This document shows, one piece after another, positions 34,598 through 43,607 of a DNA stretch of 64,000 nucleotides. Numbering within the stretch: position 1 is the stretch's first letter; every line of letters starts with the position of its first letter. This DNA is from Kumtagia sp044326205 (GTDB taxonomy: Bacteria > Pseudomonadota > Alphaproteobacteria > Rhizobiales > Rhizobiaceae). Both the position numbers and the translations under genes were made by a program. Under the pieces are notes generated by a model. It worked only from the letters and a program-made list of their open reading frames with translations. It was not told the DNA's origin and ran no database searches. Where the stretch lies: contig NZ_JBIRCY010000006.1 in the NCBI RefSeq assembly GCF_044326205.1, forward strand, positions 142,015 to 206,014, in the 5' to 3' direction.

Positions 34598-35126
34598 AAC
34601 CGTTCATATGCCTCAGCCACGCGACGAGATAGGCCGCGGCGGAAGCCACGGTCAAGACCCCGCAGAGATAGACCAAGCCCTCGGTGAACCAGCCGAAATC
34701 GGCGGCGAAGGCGAGTTCCCCCAGAACGGAAATGGCCAGCACGATCTGGAAAGTGGTGTTGACCTTGGAAACCATCAGCGGCTTCATCTCGACCGGCCGC
34801 CCCATCACCGATGACAGCAGCACGGCGGTGACGATCAGCGCGTCGCGCGTCACGGCGGCGATCACCAGCCACAGCGGCAGGTTCCCCATGATGCCGAGCA
34901 CAATAAAGATGCTGACCAGCAGCAGCTTGTCAGCCATCGGGTCGAGATAGGCTCCGAGTTCAGTGCGCTGGTTGAAATGCCGCGCGATAAAACCGTCGAC
35001 CCCGTCGGACACGCCGGCGACGACGAAACCGGCGAGCGCCCAGTCCATGCGACCGGACAGCAGCGCATAGACCACACCCGGCACCAGCAGGAAGCGCATG
35101 ATCGTGATCAGGTTTGGGACGGTCAG
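34569..35126 (-). CDS. CDP-alcohol phosphatidyltransferase (185 aa), probable CTG start
   Basis: An integral membrane enzyme that moves a phosphatidyl group from CDP-diacylglycerol to an alcohol. The complete motif D-x2-DG-x2-AR-x8-G-x3-D-x3-D is present (D41, D44, G45, A48, R49, G58, D62, D66), with about five helices. It resembles PgsA/cardiolipin synthase-type proteins; a clearer pgsA is at 54879, so this copy may serve another lipid. No ATG, GTG or TTG fits the family N-terminus (xTVPNLITIMR). A CTG at 35126 does, with GGAGGA 7 bases upstream. An upstream GTG at 35225 is possible but would add 33 unlikely residues. Confidence 0.8.
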   Translation of the reverse strand: MTVPNLITIMRFLLVPGVVYALLSGRMDWALAGFVVAGVSDGVDGFIARHFNQRTELGAYLDPMADKLLLVSIFIVLGIMGNLPLWLVIAAVTRDALIVTAVLLSSVMGRPVEMKPLMVSKVNTTFQIVLAISVLGELAFAADFGWFTEGLVYLCGVLTVASAAAYLVAWLRHMNGYGESKTANR

Positions 35127-35882
35127 CGCCGTTTCCTCCGGGCGTGTTCTTATAGTGCGATAGATGGTCGAGGCCGATGCGCGCCGCAAGGCCGATGTTG
35201 CCACCGATGCGCGGCAGAGTAGCACCTCAGGTCACCAACGGAGCTTCAGGCGATGCTAGAGGAGGCGATCCAGCAGCCCGAAAACGGGGATGGAATTGTC
35301 GCCTCGACAAGAAAATTTTTTGAGCGCGGGCAGCCAAGCCCTTGTTTTCGCTGGACCCGTCTTTTCCATCCGGTGCGAAAAAATGGCGTCGAACACGATT
35401 CTCATCCCCCTCGCCAGAACCTGCCTCATAATCCATGTCAGTTTCTCCTGCGGGAACGCCGATCATGACGGTGTGAAGGCGGGGAGAAACCGGCGCCTCC
35501 GGTGCGGGAAGACGTAGCCCGCGCCCGGGGAGGCCGCGTCCGAAGGTTCCTCCCCCGCAACTACGTGCGGGGCGCACTGGACGAGTGCTTAAGACCGGGC
35601 CAGCCGAGGCGAAAATGCCGGAGCCGGAGCAAGGCGAAGCGGAACGGGACGAGGCCAAAAATCGCCGGATGGGCGGCCGCGAGGTCGCACATATATGCTA
35701 GATGAGCGACCCTGCGGCCGCCCGTCTTCCCGACTTCTCAATGGCCAGGGCGGATTTCCGCAGCGTGGCAACGGAAGAGATTGCCTGGACGAAATATGTG
35801 ACGCAACGGACGGTCGCGCTCTGCTTGCGGGCACGGTAGGATCATGCGAAGAGCCGCGTATGCAAGGAGCCGGAACGAAGCG
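35127..35882. other. Intergenic region between the phosphatidyltransferase gene and purM
   Basis: About 755 bases, the longest gap without a supported gene. A TATAAG on the minus strand lies about 20 bases before the GGAGGA of the phosphatidyltransferase gene and could be its -10 box. A short minus-strand frame, 35227-35436, has AGGAGA before its ATG but codon use unlike its neighbours. No known riboswitch or sRNA is recognised. Confidence 0.4.
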
Positions 35883-36947
35883 ATGAGCGGGCAGAAGAAC
35901 GGGCTCACCTATGCGCAGGCGGGCGTCGACATCGACGCCGGCAACGAGATGGTGGAGCGAATCAAGCCGCTCGTGCGCGCGACGCGCCGACCGGGCGCGG
36001 ACGGCGAGATCGGTGGCTTCGGTGGCCTGTTCGACTTGAAGGCGGCCGGCTTTTCCGATCCCGTTCTGGTCGCGGCCAATGACGGCGTCGGCACGAAACT
36101 CAAGATCGCCATCGATTCGGGCCGGCATGGCACCATCGGCATCGACCTGGTCGCCATGTGCGTCAACGACATCGTCGTGCAGGGCGCCGAGCCGCTGTTC
36201 TTCCTCGACTATTTCGCCACCGGCAAACTCGATCCCGAACAGGGCGTGGCGATCGTCGGCGGCATCGCGGAGGGTTGCCGCATGGCCGGCTGCGCGCTGA
36301 TCGGCGGCGAGACCGCCGAGATGCCGGGCATGTATCACGGCAACGACTACGACCTCGCCGGCTTCGCCGTGGGTGCGGCCGAACGCGGCCAGTTGCTGCC
36401 CACCGACGACATCGTCGAAGGCGACGTCATCCTCGGCCTCGCTTCCTCCGGCCTGCATTCCAACGGTTTTTCGCTGACCCGAAAAATCGTCGAATTGTCC
36501 GGCCTCGGCTGGAGCGCCCCTGCCCCCTTCGCCGACGGCCTGAGCCTCGGCGAAGCCCTGCTGGAGCCGACCCGCATCTACGTGAAGCCGCTGCTCAAGG
36601 CGATTCGCGGCACCCACGGCATCAAGGCGCTGGCGCATATCACCGGCGGCGGCTTCCCGGACAACATTCCGCGCGTGCTGCCGAAGGATTTTTCCGCCGA
36701 GCTCGATCTCGATTCCATCGAGGTGCCGGCCGTGTTCTCCTGGCTTGCAAAGACAGGCGGCGTGAGGCCGCAGGAAATGATGCGCACCTTCAATTGCGGC
36801 GTCGGCATGATTGCCGTCGTCGCGGCCGGCCAGGCGGCGCAGGTCGCTGCCGTGCTGCAGGAGGCCGGCGAAACGGTGACGCCGATCGGCCGCATCGTGC
36901 CGCGCCGTGACGCCGGCGTGATCTATCGCGGGAGCCTTGGACTATGA
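35883..36947 (+). CDS. purM: Phosphoribosylformylglycinamidine cyclo-ligase (AIR synthetase)
   Basis: PurM (354 aa) closes the imidazole ring of AIR using ATP, the fifth step of purine synthesis. Typical stretches are the N-terminal YAQAGVDIDAGNEMVERIKPLV, the ATP-binding NDGVGTKLKIA, CVNDIVVQGAEPLFFLDYFATG, GGETAEMPGMY and the C-terminal HITGGGFPDNIPRVLP and FNCGVGM. The ATG at 35883 fits the family N-terminus; the longer frame from 35844 has no support. The stop codon overlaps the purN start (ATGA), so the two are translated as a pair. Confidence 0.97.
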   Translation: MSGQKNGLTYAQAGVDIDAGNEMVERIKPLVRATRRPGADGEIGGFGGLFDLKAAGFSDPVLVAANDGVGTKLKIAIDSGRHGTIGIDLVAMCVNDIVVQGAEPLFFLDYFATGKLDPEQGVAIVGGIAEGCRMAGCALIGGETAEMPGMYHGNDYDLAGFAVGAAERGQLLPTDDIVEGDVILGLASSGLHSNGFSLTRKIVELSGLGWSAPAPFADGLSLGEALLEPTRIYVKPLLKAIRGTHGIKALAHITGGGFPDNIPRVLPKDFSAELDLDSIEVPAVFSWLAKTGGVRPQEMMRTFNCGVGMIAVVAAGQAAQVAAVLQEAGETVTPIGRIVPRRDAGVIYRGSLGL

Positions 36948-37657
36948 GCGCCCATCGCAAGCGCGTCGCAATCCTGATCTCGGGTCGCGGCTCGAACATG
37001 GCCGCGCTGATCGAAGCGGCGAAGGAACGGGATTTCCCCGCCGAGATCGTCGGCGTCATCTCCGACAAGCCTGACGCGCCGGGCCTGCACCTCGCGGACA
37101 CCAACGGCATACCCACCAAAATTCTCCCCCGTTCCGACTTCGACAGCAAGGACGCCCACGACCAGGCGATCGACGCGACGCTGCACGTCTTCGGCACGGA
37201 GTTCGTCTGCCTCGCAGGTTACATGCGGCTCCTGACCGACACCTTCGTCGACGAATGGAAGGGCCGTATGATCAACATCCATCCGGCGCTGCTGCCGCTG
37301 TTCAAGGGCCTGGACACCCACCGGCGCGCGCTGGAAGCCGGCGTCCGCATCCACGGCTGCACCGTGCATTTCGTGACGCGGCAGATGGACGACGGGCCGA
37401 TCATCGCGCAGGCGGCGGTGCCGGTGCTTTCCGGCGACAGCGAGGAACGGCTGGCAGCGCGTGTGCTCAAGGCGGAACATCGCCTCTACCCGTTGGCGCT
37501 CAGGCTCGTCGCCGAGGGCAAGGCGCGGATGGAAGGCGCTAGCGTTGCCTTCTCCGGCTTCGACGACGCCAATGCCAACCGGCCCGGCACGATCTTCGCG
37601 CCAGAACCGCTCCAGACCGACTACGATCTGGAGCAGTTGGCACGATTCACCCCGTGA
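36944..37657 (+). CDS. purN: Phosphoribosylglycinamide formyltransferase
   Basis: PurN (237 aa) transfers a formyl group from 10-formyl-THF to GAR, the third step of purine synthesis. It has the N-terminal ILISGRGSNMAALIEA phosphate loop, the catalytic Asn-His-Asp set (INIHPALLPLFKG and HFVTRQMDDGPII) and LAGYMRLL. It is somewhat longer than the ~210-residue Escherichia coli enzyme because of a C-terminal tail that is usual in rhizobia. It overlaps purM by 4 bases and is followed by two genes on the same strand. Confidence 0.96.
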   Translation: MSAHRKRVAILISGRGSNMAALIEAAKERDFPAEIVGVISDKPDAPGLHLADTNGIPTKILPRSDFDSKDAHDQAIDATLHVFGTEFVCLAGYMRLLTDTFVDEWKGRMINIHPALLPLFKGLDTHRRALEAGVRIHGCTVHFVTRQMDDGPIIAQAAVPVLSGDSEERLAARVLKAEHRLYPLALRLVAEGKARMEGASVAFSGFDDANANRPGTIFAPEPLQTDYDLEQLARFTP

Positions 37658-37702
37658 TACGGCCGCCTGTAAAAGCGCTTTCAAGGTGAGGCCGAGGTCG
37701 CG

Positions 37703-38737
37703 ATGACCGAAAACCCGCTTCGATACCTGCTCCTGCCAATCTCCATCCTGCGCCTCTTCTCGGGGTACAAGATGTTTCGCGATCCCTATATCGGCAGTGC
37801 TGCCCTGAACCGCCGGGGCCTGCATGTCTGGCGCCTGCGTCTGGCCCACGCCATCGCCGCACGCCGCAGGAAGCGGCTGGAGCACCTGGTTTCCGACCAG
37901 CACAGGGCTGAGTTCGCTGCCAACGGTTTCGTCGAAATTCGCGATGCGCTTCCGCAAGCCGAGCACGCCGCGCTTCTGGCGGAGCTTCGCGCCCTGGCCG
38001 CGCCCGCCCGCGAAATGAAGGAGGGCGACGCGGTGACCCGCCGGATCGCGGTCACGCCGGACCTTCTCGCGACGATGCCCAACCTCAAACGATTCCTGGC
38101 GTCATCTGCATGGTCGGGGCTCACCCGCTATGTCGGCGGTTTCGACGCCGAGCCCATCGTCTGCATCCAGACGATCTTCGGCCAGGCCGCGCCGACCGGC
38201 GCAAGTACCGATCCGCAGACGCGGCTGCATATGGACACGTTTCATCCGACCATGAAGGCGTGGCTGTTCCTGGAGGACGTGGCGCCCGACCAGGGACCGT
38301 TCACCTACGTGCCCGGTTCGCATCTGCCGACGACACGCCGCCTTGCCTGGCACAAGCGGCGCAGCGTGCTCTCCTCCAAAACCGCGCAGAAGGGCGGCGC
38401 CTTTCGCGTGGCCGATGCCCAGCTTCGGAACCTTCAACTGCCGCCACGCCACATCTTCGCCGTACCGGGCAATACGCTGGTGGTAGCCGACACTTTCGGA
38501 CTGCATGCCAGGGGCTTGTCCGCGCGTTCGTCGACCCGCGTCGAGATCTATGCCTCGATGCGGCCCAATCCGTTCAATCCGGTCACTTTCCTCGACACGG
38601 CATGGATTCCTTTCGTGCGTGGTCGAAAAGTTCAGATCGGCTGGTGGATCGAGGACGCACTGGTTCGTTTCAGCCTGGGACGCCGCACCTGGAAGGAGGT
38701 CGGCAAGGTCAACCCGTGGCAGCGGGCGCAAAGCTGA
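37703..38737 (+). CDS. Phytanoyl-CoA dioxygenase (PhyH)-like Fe(II)/2-oxoglutarate oxygenase (344 aa)
   Basis: The iron site is seen in H176-x-D178 (RLHMDTFHPTMKAWLFLEDV) and the distal H268 (FGLHARGLSARSSTR, whose last Arg probably binds 2-oxoglutarate). The block GPFTYVPGSH between them is the usual beta-strand and turn of the family. The N-terminal ~60 residues are hydrophobic and basic (NPLRYLLLPISILRLFSGYKMF), which suggests membrane association and a lipid or lipid-linked substrate; that is inference. It lies 45 bases after purN and 5 bases before the sixA-like gene. It is not a close copy of the other PhyH-like gene at 17096. Confidence 0.8.
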   Translation: MTENPLRYLLLPISILRLFSGYKMFRDPYIGSAALNRRGLHVWRLRLAHAIAARRRKRLEHLVSDQHRAEFAANGFVEIRDALPQAEHAALLAELRALAAPAREMKEGDAVTRRIAVTPDLLATMPNLKRFLASSAWSGLTRYVGGFDAEPIVCIQTIFGQAAPTGASTDPQTRLHMDTFHPTMKAWLFLEDVAPDQGPFTYVPGSHLPTTRRLAWHKRRSVLSSKTAQKGGAFRVADAQLRNLQLPPRHIFAVPGNTLVVADTFGLHARGLSARSSTRVEIYASMRPNPFNPVTFLDTAWIPFVRGRKVQIGWWIEDALVRFSLGRRTWKEVGKVNPWQRAQS

Positions 38738-38742
38738 GCTCC

Positions 38743-39258
38743 ATGAAAACCCTGCTCCTCCTCCGTCACGCCAAGTCGAGTTGGGATGACGCCGGGCTTG
38801 CCGATTTCGACCGGCCGCTCGCGCCGCGCGGCCTGAAGGCGGCGCCGCGCATGGGGCGCGAACTCGCCTGGCGCCGTTGGCTGCCCGATGCCGCGCTGGT
38901 GTCGCCGGCTCTGCGCACGCGGCAGACATGGGAACTCGTCGCAGCCGAACTGCCCGATCCGCCGGAGGCCAAATTCGCGAAAGGCATTTACGATGCCTCC
39001 GCCGACCGCTTGCTGTCGGAGATACAGAAGGCGCCGAAGACAGCCGGCATCCTGCTGGTGATCGGTCACAATCCCGGCTTGGAGGATTTTTCCGGATCGC
39101 TCGCCTCGGCCGATTCCGAGGCCGCAGCGCTGGCCTGCCTTCGGGAAAAATTTCCCACGGCGGCGCTGGCCCGCTTCGTCTTGGACGGCGAGTGGAACGA
39201 GATGCGCCCCGGCGCGGCGCGGCTTACCCACTTTCTGCGGCCGGGAGACCTTCGTTGA
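38743..39258 (+). CDS. SixA-like histidine phosphatase (171 aa)
   Basis: A short member of the phosphoglycerate mutase-like histidine phosphatase superfamily. The catalytic H9 is in LLLRHAKSSW (the RHAKS form is typical of SixA) and the second active-site His, H109, is in GHNPGLED. Escherichia coli SixA removes phosphate from histidine phosphotransfer proteins, but most alphaproteobacterial relatives have no proven target. It begins only 5 bases after the PhyH-like gene, so the two are almost certainly cotranscribed. Confidence 0.85.
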   Translation: MKTLLLLRHAKSSWDDAGLADFDRPLAPRGLKAAPRMGRELAWRRWLPDAALVSPALRTRQTWELVAAELPDPPEAKFAKGIYDASADRLLSEIQKAPKTAGILLVIGHNPGLEDFSGSLASADSEAAALACLREKFPTAALARFVLDGEWNEMRPGAARLTHFLRPGDLR

Positions 39259-39319
39259 CCTGCCGGGTGCACTGCCGATGCGTGAGTTCCGTCCCGCGTC
39301 GTCAGCCCCGAAGCCTGCG

Positions 39320-41443
39320 TCACGCCGCCGAGCGCACCCACACCTTGTTGTCGTGTACCGCCGCGCCGCCGTAAGGCGCAGGCGCATCGGCGCCGGTCAA
39401 AACGTTGATGCCCTCGCCACGCTCATGCGCGCTGTTCGGCCACACGCCTTCGGCGATCACCACGCCCCGCCGCACGCCGTCGAAGAGCTTTGCGTGCAGC
39501 ACGACTTCGCCGCGCTTGTTGCCAACCTGGACGCGGACCTCCTCGCCCAGCCCCAGTGACTCGGCATCGTCCGGGTGGATCAGCAACTGCGGCCGGATTT
39601 CCTTGGCGATGGACACCGGTGTCTCGGTGAAGCTCGAGTTCAGGAAATTGCGCGCCGGCGAGGTGGCCAGGCGGAACGGATGTGCATCGTCCGCGACCTC
39701 GATCAGGTCGACGTGGTCGGGGAATTCCGGCAGGCGCTGATGCGGGCCGAAGATGCCCATGCTCTTCGGTGGGCGGTTCGAAGCCGCCTGCCCGGTCCAG
39801 TCCGGCCGGAACCGATACTTGCCGTCGGCGTGCCCAAAACCGTTGATGAAATGCGCCTGCTCGAATTCCGGCTGCAGGTCGGCCCAGCGCTGTTCGCGGA
39901 ACGTATCGAAGCAGCCCAAGCCCTTTTTCTCCAGCATAATGTCGATATGCTGGCGCTCGGTCATGCCGAAACCCGGCCGGTCGGCAACGCCGAGCCGCTT
40001 CGCCAGTTCCTCGATGACAAAATGGTTGGTGCGCGGCCCTTCCGGCGGATCGATCAGCTTCGGGCCGAGCGTGATGTGCTGGTTGCCGCCGCCCTTGTAG
40101 ATGTCGTCGTGCTCCAGGAACATGGTTGCCGGCAGAACGACGTCGGCGAGTTTCGCCGTGTCGGTCATGAACTGCTCGTGCACGCAGGTGAACAGGTCGT
40201 CGCGCAGAAAACCCTGCTTCACCAGCCGCTGCTCGGGCGCGACGTTGGCCGGATTGGTGTTCTGGATGAGCATCGCCGTCACCGGCGGCCCGCCGAACAG
40301 CGCGTCCGGCGCGCCGGTGAGCACCGGGCCGATGCGCGACTGGTCGAGATGGCGGATGCCGGGATCGTGCAGCCTCGTGCCCTCGACCAGTTCGGTGTTC
40401 AACTTCAATATGCCCGAATTGGAATGGAAAGCGCCGCCGCCTTCATATTGCCAGCAGCCGGTCACCGCGGCGATCGACAGCGCCGCGTGCATGTTGACCG
40501 CGCCGTTGCGCTGGCGCGAAAAGCCGTAGCCGAGGCGGAAGAAGGTCCGCTTGGTCGTGCCGACGAGGCGGGCGAAGGCCTCGATCTCGGCCACCGAAAG
40601 GCCGGTGATGGCAGCCGCCCATTCCGGCGTCTTGTCTGCTAGGTGCGCTTCAAAACCCTTCGGGTCGTCGGTGTATTTTTCGAGATAGTCGCGGTCGGCC
40701 AGACCGTCGCGGAACAGCACGTGCATCACCGCGCAAGCCAACGCGCCGTCGGTGCCGGGCTTCAGCACCAGGCCCATATCCGCCTGCTTCATCGTGGCGT
40801 TGTCGTAGATGTCGATGACCACGATCTTCGCACCGCGCTCCTTGCGGGCGCGGATGGCGTGGGTCATCACATTGACCTGCGTGACCACCGCATTGGTGCC
40901 CCAGATCACCACGCAATCCGACTTCGCCATCTCGCGCGGGTCGGGGCCGGCCAGCTTTCCCGTGCCCATCATCCAGCCGGTCCAGGCGAGATTGGTGCAG
41001 ATCGAGCCGAAGAAGCCCGAATATCTCTTCGCGTGCCGCAGCCGATTGATGCCGTCGCGCTGCACCAGCCCCATCGTGCCGGCATAAAAATACGGCCACA
41101 CCGTCTCGCTGCCGTATTTCTCTTCCGCTGCAATGAATTTTTCGGCGACCAGATCGAGGGCGGCCTCCCAGCTCGATTCCTTCCAGTTGCCTCCGCCCTT
41201 GGCACCAGAACGAATCAATGGCTTCAGGAGGCGGTCCGGGTGATGGACGCGGTCGGCGTATCGGGCCACTTTGGCGCAGATGACGCCGGCCGTATAGGTG
41301 TTGGCCTTGGCGCCGTGGATGCGGCCGATGGTGCTCTCGTCGAGAAGCTCGACGTCGAGCGCACAGGTCGACGGGCAGTCATGCGGACAGGCCGAATGGC
41401 CGATGCGAATCTTGGCTTGCGCGATGCTGGCGTGCTGGTTCAT
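39320..41443 (-). CDS. Molybdopterin-dependent oxidoreductase (707 aa)
   Basis: A catalytic subunit of the DMSO reductase superfamily. Cys19, Cys23, Cys27 and Cys56 (CPHDCPSTC and VICAK) form the N-terminal 4Fe-4S site, followed by the Mo-bis-MGD domains (DCVVIWGTNAVVTQ, TNPANVAPEQ, DVVLPATMFLEHDDIYKGGG) and a C-terminal MopD domain (LLIHPDDAESLGLGEEVRVQVGNKRGEV). No Tat signal is seen, so it is probably cytoplasmic, like many COG0243 proteins of unknown substrate. No partner electron-transfer subunit is adjacent. Cofactor genes moaD and moaE are at 54 kb. Confidence 0.87.
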   Translation of the reverse strand: MNQHASIAQAKIRIGHSACPHDCPSTCALDVELLDESTIGRIHGAKANTYTAGVICAKVARYADRVHHPDRLLKPLIRSGAKGGGNWKESSWEAALDLVAEKFIAAEEKYGSETVWPYFYAGTMGLVQRDGINRLRHAKRYSGFFGSICTNLAWTGWMMGTGKLAGPDPREMAKSDCVVIWGTNAVVTQVNVMTHAIRARKERGAKIVVIDIYDNATMKQADMGLVLKPGTDGALACAVMHVLFRDGLADRDYLEKYTDDPKGFEAHLADKTPEWAAAITGLSVAEIEAFARLVGTTKRTFFRLGYGFSRQRNGAVNMHAALSIAAVTGCWQYEGGGAFHSNSGILKLNTELVEGTRLHDPGIRHLDQSRIGPVLTGAPDALFGGPPVTAMLIQNTNPANVAPEQRLVKQGFLRDDLFTCVHEQFMTDTAKLADVVLPATMFLEHDDIYKGGGNQHITLGPKLIDPPEGPRTNHFVIEELAKRLGVADRPGFGMTERQHIDIMLEKKGLGCFDTFREQRWADLQPEFEQAHFINGFGHADGKYRFRPDWTGQAASNRPPKSMGIFGPHQRLPEFPDHVDLIEVADDAHPFRLATSPARNFLNSSFTETPVSIAKEIRPQLLIHPDDAESLGLGEEVRVQVGNKRGEVVLHAKLFDGVRRGVVIAEGVWPNSAHERGEGINVLTGADAPAPYGGAAVHDNKVWVRSAA

Positions 41444-41644
41444 GCCGCGTGTCTAGCCGGTTTCGCTGTCCAAGTGTAGGCCAGCCTTGCGCCTTCGCCC
41501 TGCCAATCCGATATGAAGCTTGGGTTCTCGGCGGCACCTTCCAGTTGCGCCGGAAGCAATCGCAGACAGGTTGCACCGGTTTGTGATTGGCACGTGTTTT
41601 ACGGGCGATGCTATGTCCCCAGCGGGGGAAGCGAGGTTCTTCGT

Positions 41645-43546
41645 ATGGAACGCAAGCTTGCCGCAATCGTAGCCGGCGACGTTGCCGGCTACAGCCGGAT
41701 GATGGCGCAGGACGAGGCGGCGACCTATGCCGCGCTGAGATCGGCATTCGACGATGTCATCAGCCCCGCCATCCAACGCCACGGCGGCCGGATGTTCAAG
41801 AACACGGGCGACGGCTTTCTCGCCACCTTTCCGAGCGTCAATGAAGCACTGGATGGTGCGATCGAAATCCAGGCGGCTTTGGCCGGCAGGCCGCTCTGCC
41901 TGCGGCTCGGCGTCAATCTCGGCGACGTCATCGAGGACGGCGACGACATGTTTGGCGACGGCGTCAACCTGGCCGCGCGGCTGGAGAGTCTGGCCAAGCC
42001 CGGCGGTATTCTTGTCAGCGCCGCCGTGGTGCGCGGCGCCGACCGCAAGCGCGAGAACGGTTTTGTCCGGCTGGGACGCCGGCATGTGAAGAACATCCCG
42101 GAAGCGGTCGAAGTCTATGCCGTGCGTCTGCCGACTGCGGCGCAATCGTGGCTGACCTTCGTCCCGACACTGAGACGGTATGGCCGCGCCGGCCTACCCT
42201 ACATGCTGAGCACGGCCGCCGTGGCGGTCGCAGCCATCCTTGTGCTGGACGGAGGCCGCTGGGGTGAGACGGCGACGCTGATGGCGCAGCGCCTGGTGGA
42301 TTTCGCGCAACCCGAAGGTCCGCCGGCGGTCGCCGTCCTGCCGTTCGACAATATGAGCGGCGACAGCGGCCAGGGTTATTTTGTCGACGGGCTCACCGAA
42401 GACATCATCGCGCAACTGGCACGGAACCCCGAAATCCAGGTCATCGCGCGCAACTCGACCTTTGCGGTGCGCGGCCAGGCGAACGACTTGCGCGACCTCG
42501 GACGGCGGCTCGGGGCACGCTACATCGTCGAGGGCAGCGTGCGGCGTGCCGGCGACCAGTTGCGCGTGGTCGCCCAGCTCATCGATACAAGCGACGGGAC
42601 GCATCGGTGGTCGCGTAGCTATGACCGCAAGCTGGACGACGTCTTTGCCGTCCAGACGGAACTGACGACGGAGATCGTGTCGCATGTCGGCTCTTACGTG
42701 CGTCAGTCAGAAATCGCGCAAACCGCAACGCGGCCTACAGACAGCCTTCAAGCCTATGATCTCGTTCTGCAGGCACGAAACCAGCACCGGCCTGGGTCAT
42801 CCGATCCGAAGGGGCTGATTGCGGCGCGCGGCCTGCTGCAGCGGGCGCTCGAAGTCGATCCAGGCTATGCCGCCGCACGCGCCTATCTCGGCATGACCTA
42901 TATCGTGGAAGCAGCGCACAATTCCGCGGGCGCAGCCGATTCCAGCAGGATCGAGCAGGGCCTGAGCGAGGCGCGGCAGGCGATCGCACTCGATCCCAAC
43001 CTCGCCGTCGGCTATCAGGTGCTGAGTTTCGGCCTGGCGGTCAGCGCCGACTATGAGAGCGCCATCAAGGCTGCCGAAAAGGCTGTCGAGCTCAATCCGA
43101 ACGAGCCGGACAGTCTGATGGCGCTCGCCAAGGCGCAGGTGCGTTTCGGCGCCTATGACGAGGCAGTGTCGAACGCCGAGCGCGCCCGCCGGCTCCATCC
43201 GATGGCGCCGGAATACTATACCTACGTCCATGGCCAGGCTCTTTATGCGGCGCAGCGCCTCGAAGAGGCCGACGCGGTCCTGACCGACTGCCTCATGCGT
43301 TCACCGCAGCAGCCGGACTGCCTGCTCATCCGCGCCGCCATTCTAGTCGAAACCGGAAACCTGGCCGAAGCCGCCGACGTGATGGCGCGGCTGATCGTCG
43401 CGAAGCCGGATTTCTCGCTGGCGGCCGAACGCGAATACAGCCGGTTTGGCGAGTCACCGCTGATGGAGCGTTTTGTCTCGAACCTCAGGCAGGCCAAGGC
43501 GCCTGAAACCGCAGGCGCCCAAGTTGCAACCGGAGGCCAGGCCTAA
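41645..43546 (+). CDS. Class III adenylate cyclase with membrane, TolB-like and TPR regions (633 aa)
   Basis: Residues 1-165 are a nucleotide cyclase domain with both metal aspartates (D12 in AGDVAGYSR and D56 in KNTGDGFLATF) and the transition-state pair N108/R112 (NLAAR), so it is likely active. A single helix follows at about residues 188-205, then a stretch starting PAVAVLPFDNMSGD (typical of TolB-like/adenylate cyclase sensors, to about residue 345), then TPRs up to the end (LQRALEVDPGYAAARAYLGM, AVELNPNEPDSLMALAKAQ). Proteins of this build are expanded in rhizobia. The ATG at 41645 matches the family N-terminus; the frame is open further upstream to 41513 but without support. Confidence 0.88.
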   Translation: MERKLAAIVAGDVAGYSRMMAQDEAATYAALRSAFDDVISPAIQRHGGRMFKNTGDGFLATFPSVNEALDGAIEIQAALAGRPLCLRLGVNLGDVIEDGDDMFGDGVNLAARLESLAKPGGILVSAAVVRGADRKRENGFVRLGRRHVKNIPEAVEVYAVRLPTAAQSWLTFVPTLRRYGRAGLPYMLSTAAVAVAAILVLDGGRWGETATLMAQRLVDFAQPEGPPAVAVLPFDNMSGDSGQGYFVDGLTEDIIAQLARNPEIQVIARNSTFAVRGQANDLRDLGRRLGARYIVEGSVRRAGDQLRVVAQLIDTSDGTHRWSRSYDRKLDDVFAVQTELTTEIVSHVGSYVRQSEIAQTATRPTDSLQAYDLVLQARNQHRPGSSDPKGLIAARGLLQRALEVDPGYAAARAYLGMTYIVEAAHNSAGAADSSRIEQGLSEARQAIALDPNLAVGYQVLSFGLAVSADYESAIKAAEKAVELNPNEPDSLMALAKAQVRFGAYDEAVSNAERARRLHPMAPEYYTYVHGQALYAAQRLEEADAVLTDCLMRSPQQPDCLLIRAAILVETGNLAEAADVMARLIVAKPDFSLAAEREYSRFGESPLMERFVSNLRQAKAPETAGAQVATGGQA

Positions 43547-43607
43547 GGAGTTGCCTGCCGGACCGTCGGCGACTTCCGAGACCGCCGCCAGGTTGGCGCG
43601 GCCGCCC

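Noticed and set aside
35227..35436. Possible 69-residue protein on the minus strand before the phosphatidyltransferase gene
   Set aside because: It has AGGAGA before its ATG, but codon use is unlike neighbours, no family is recognised, and it lies in an otherwise gene-free stretch.
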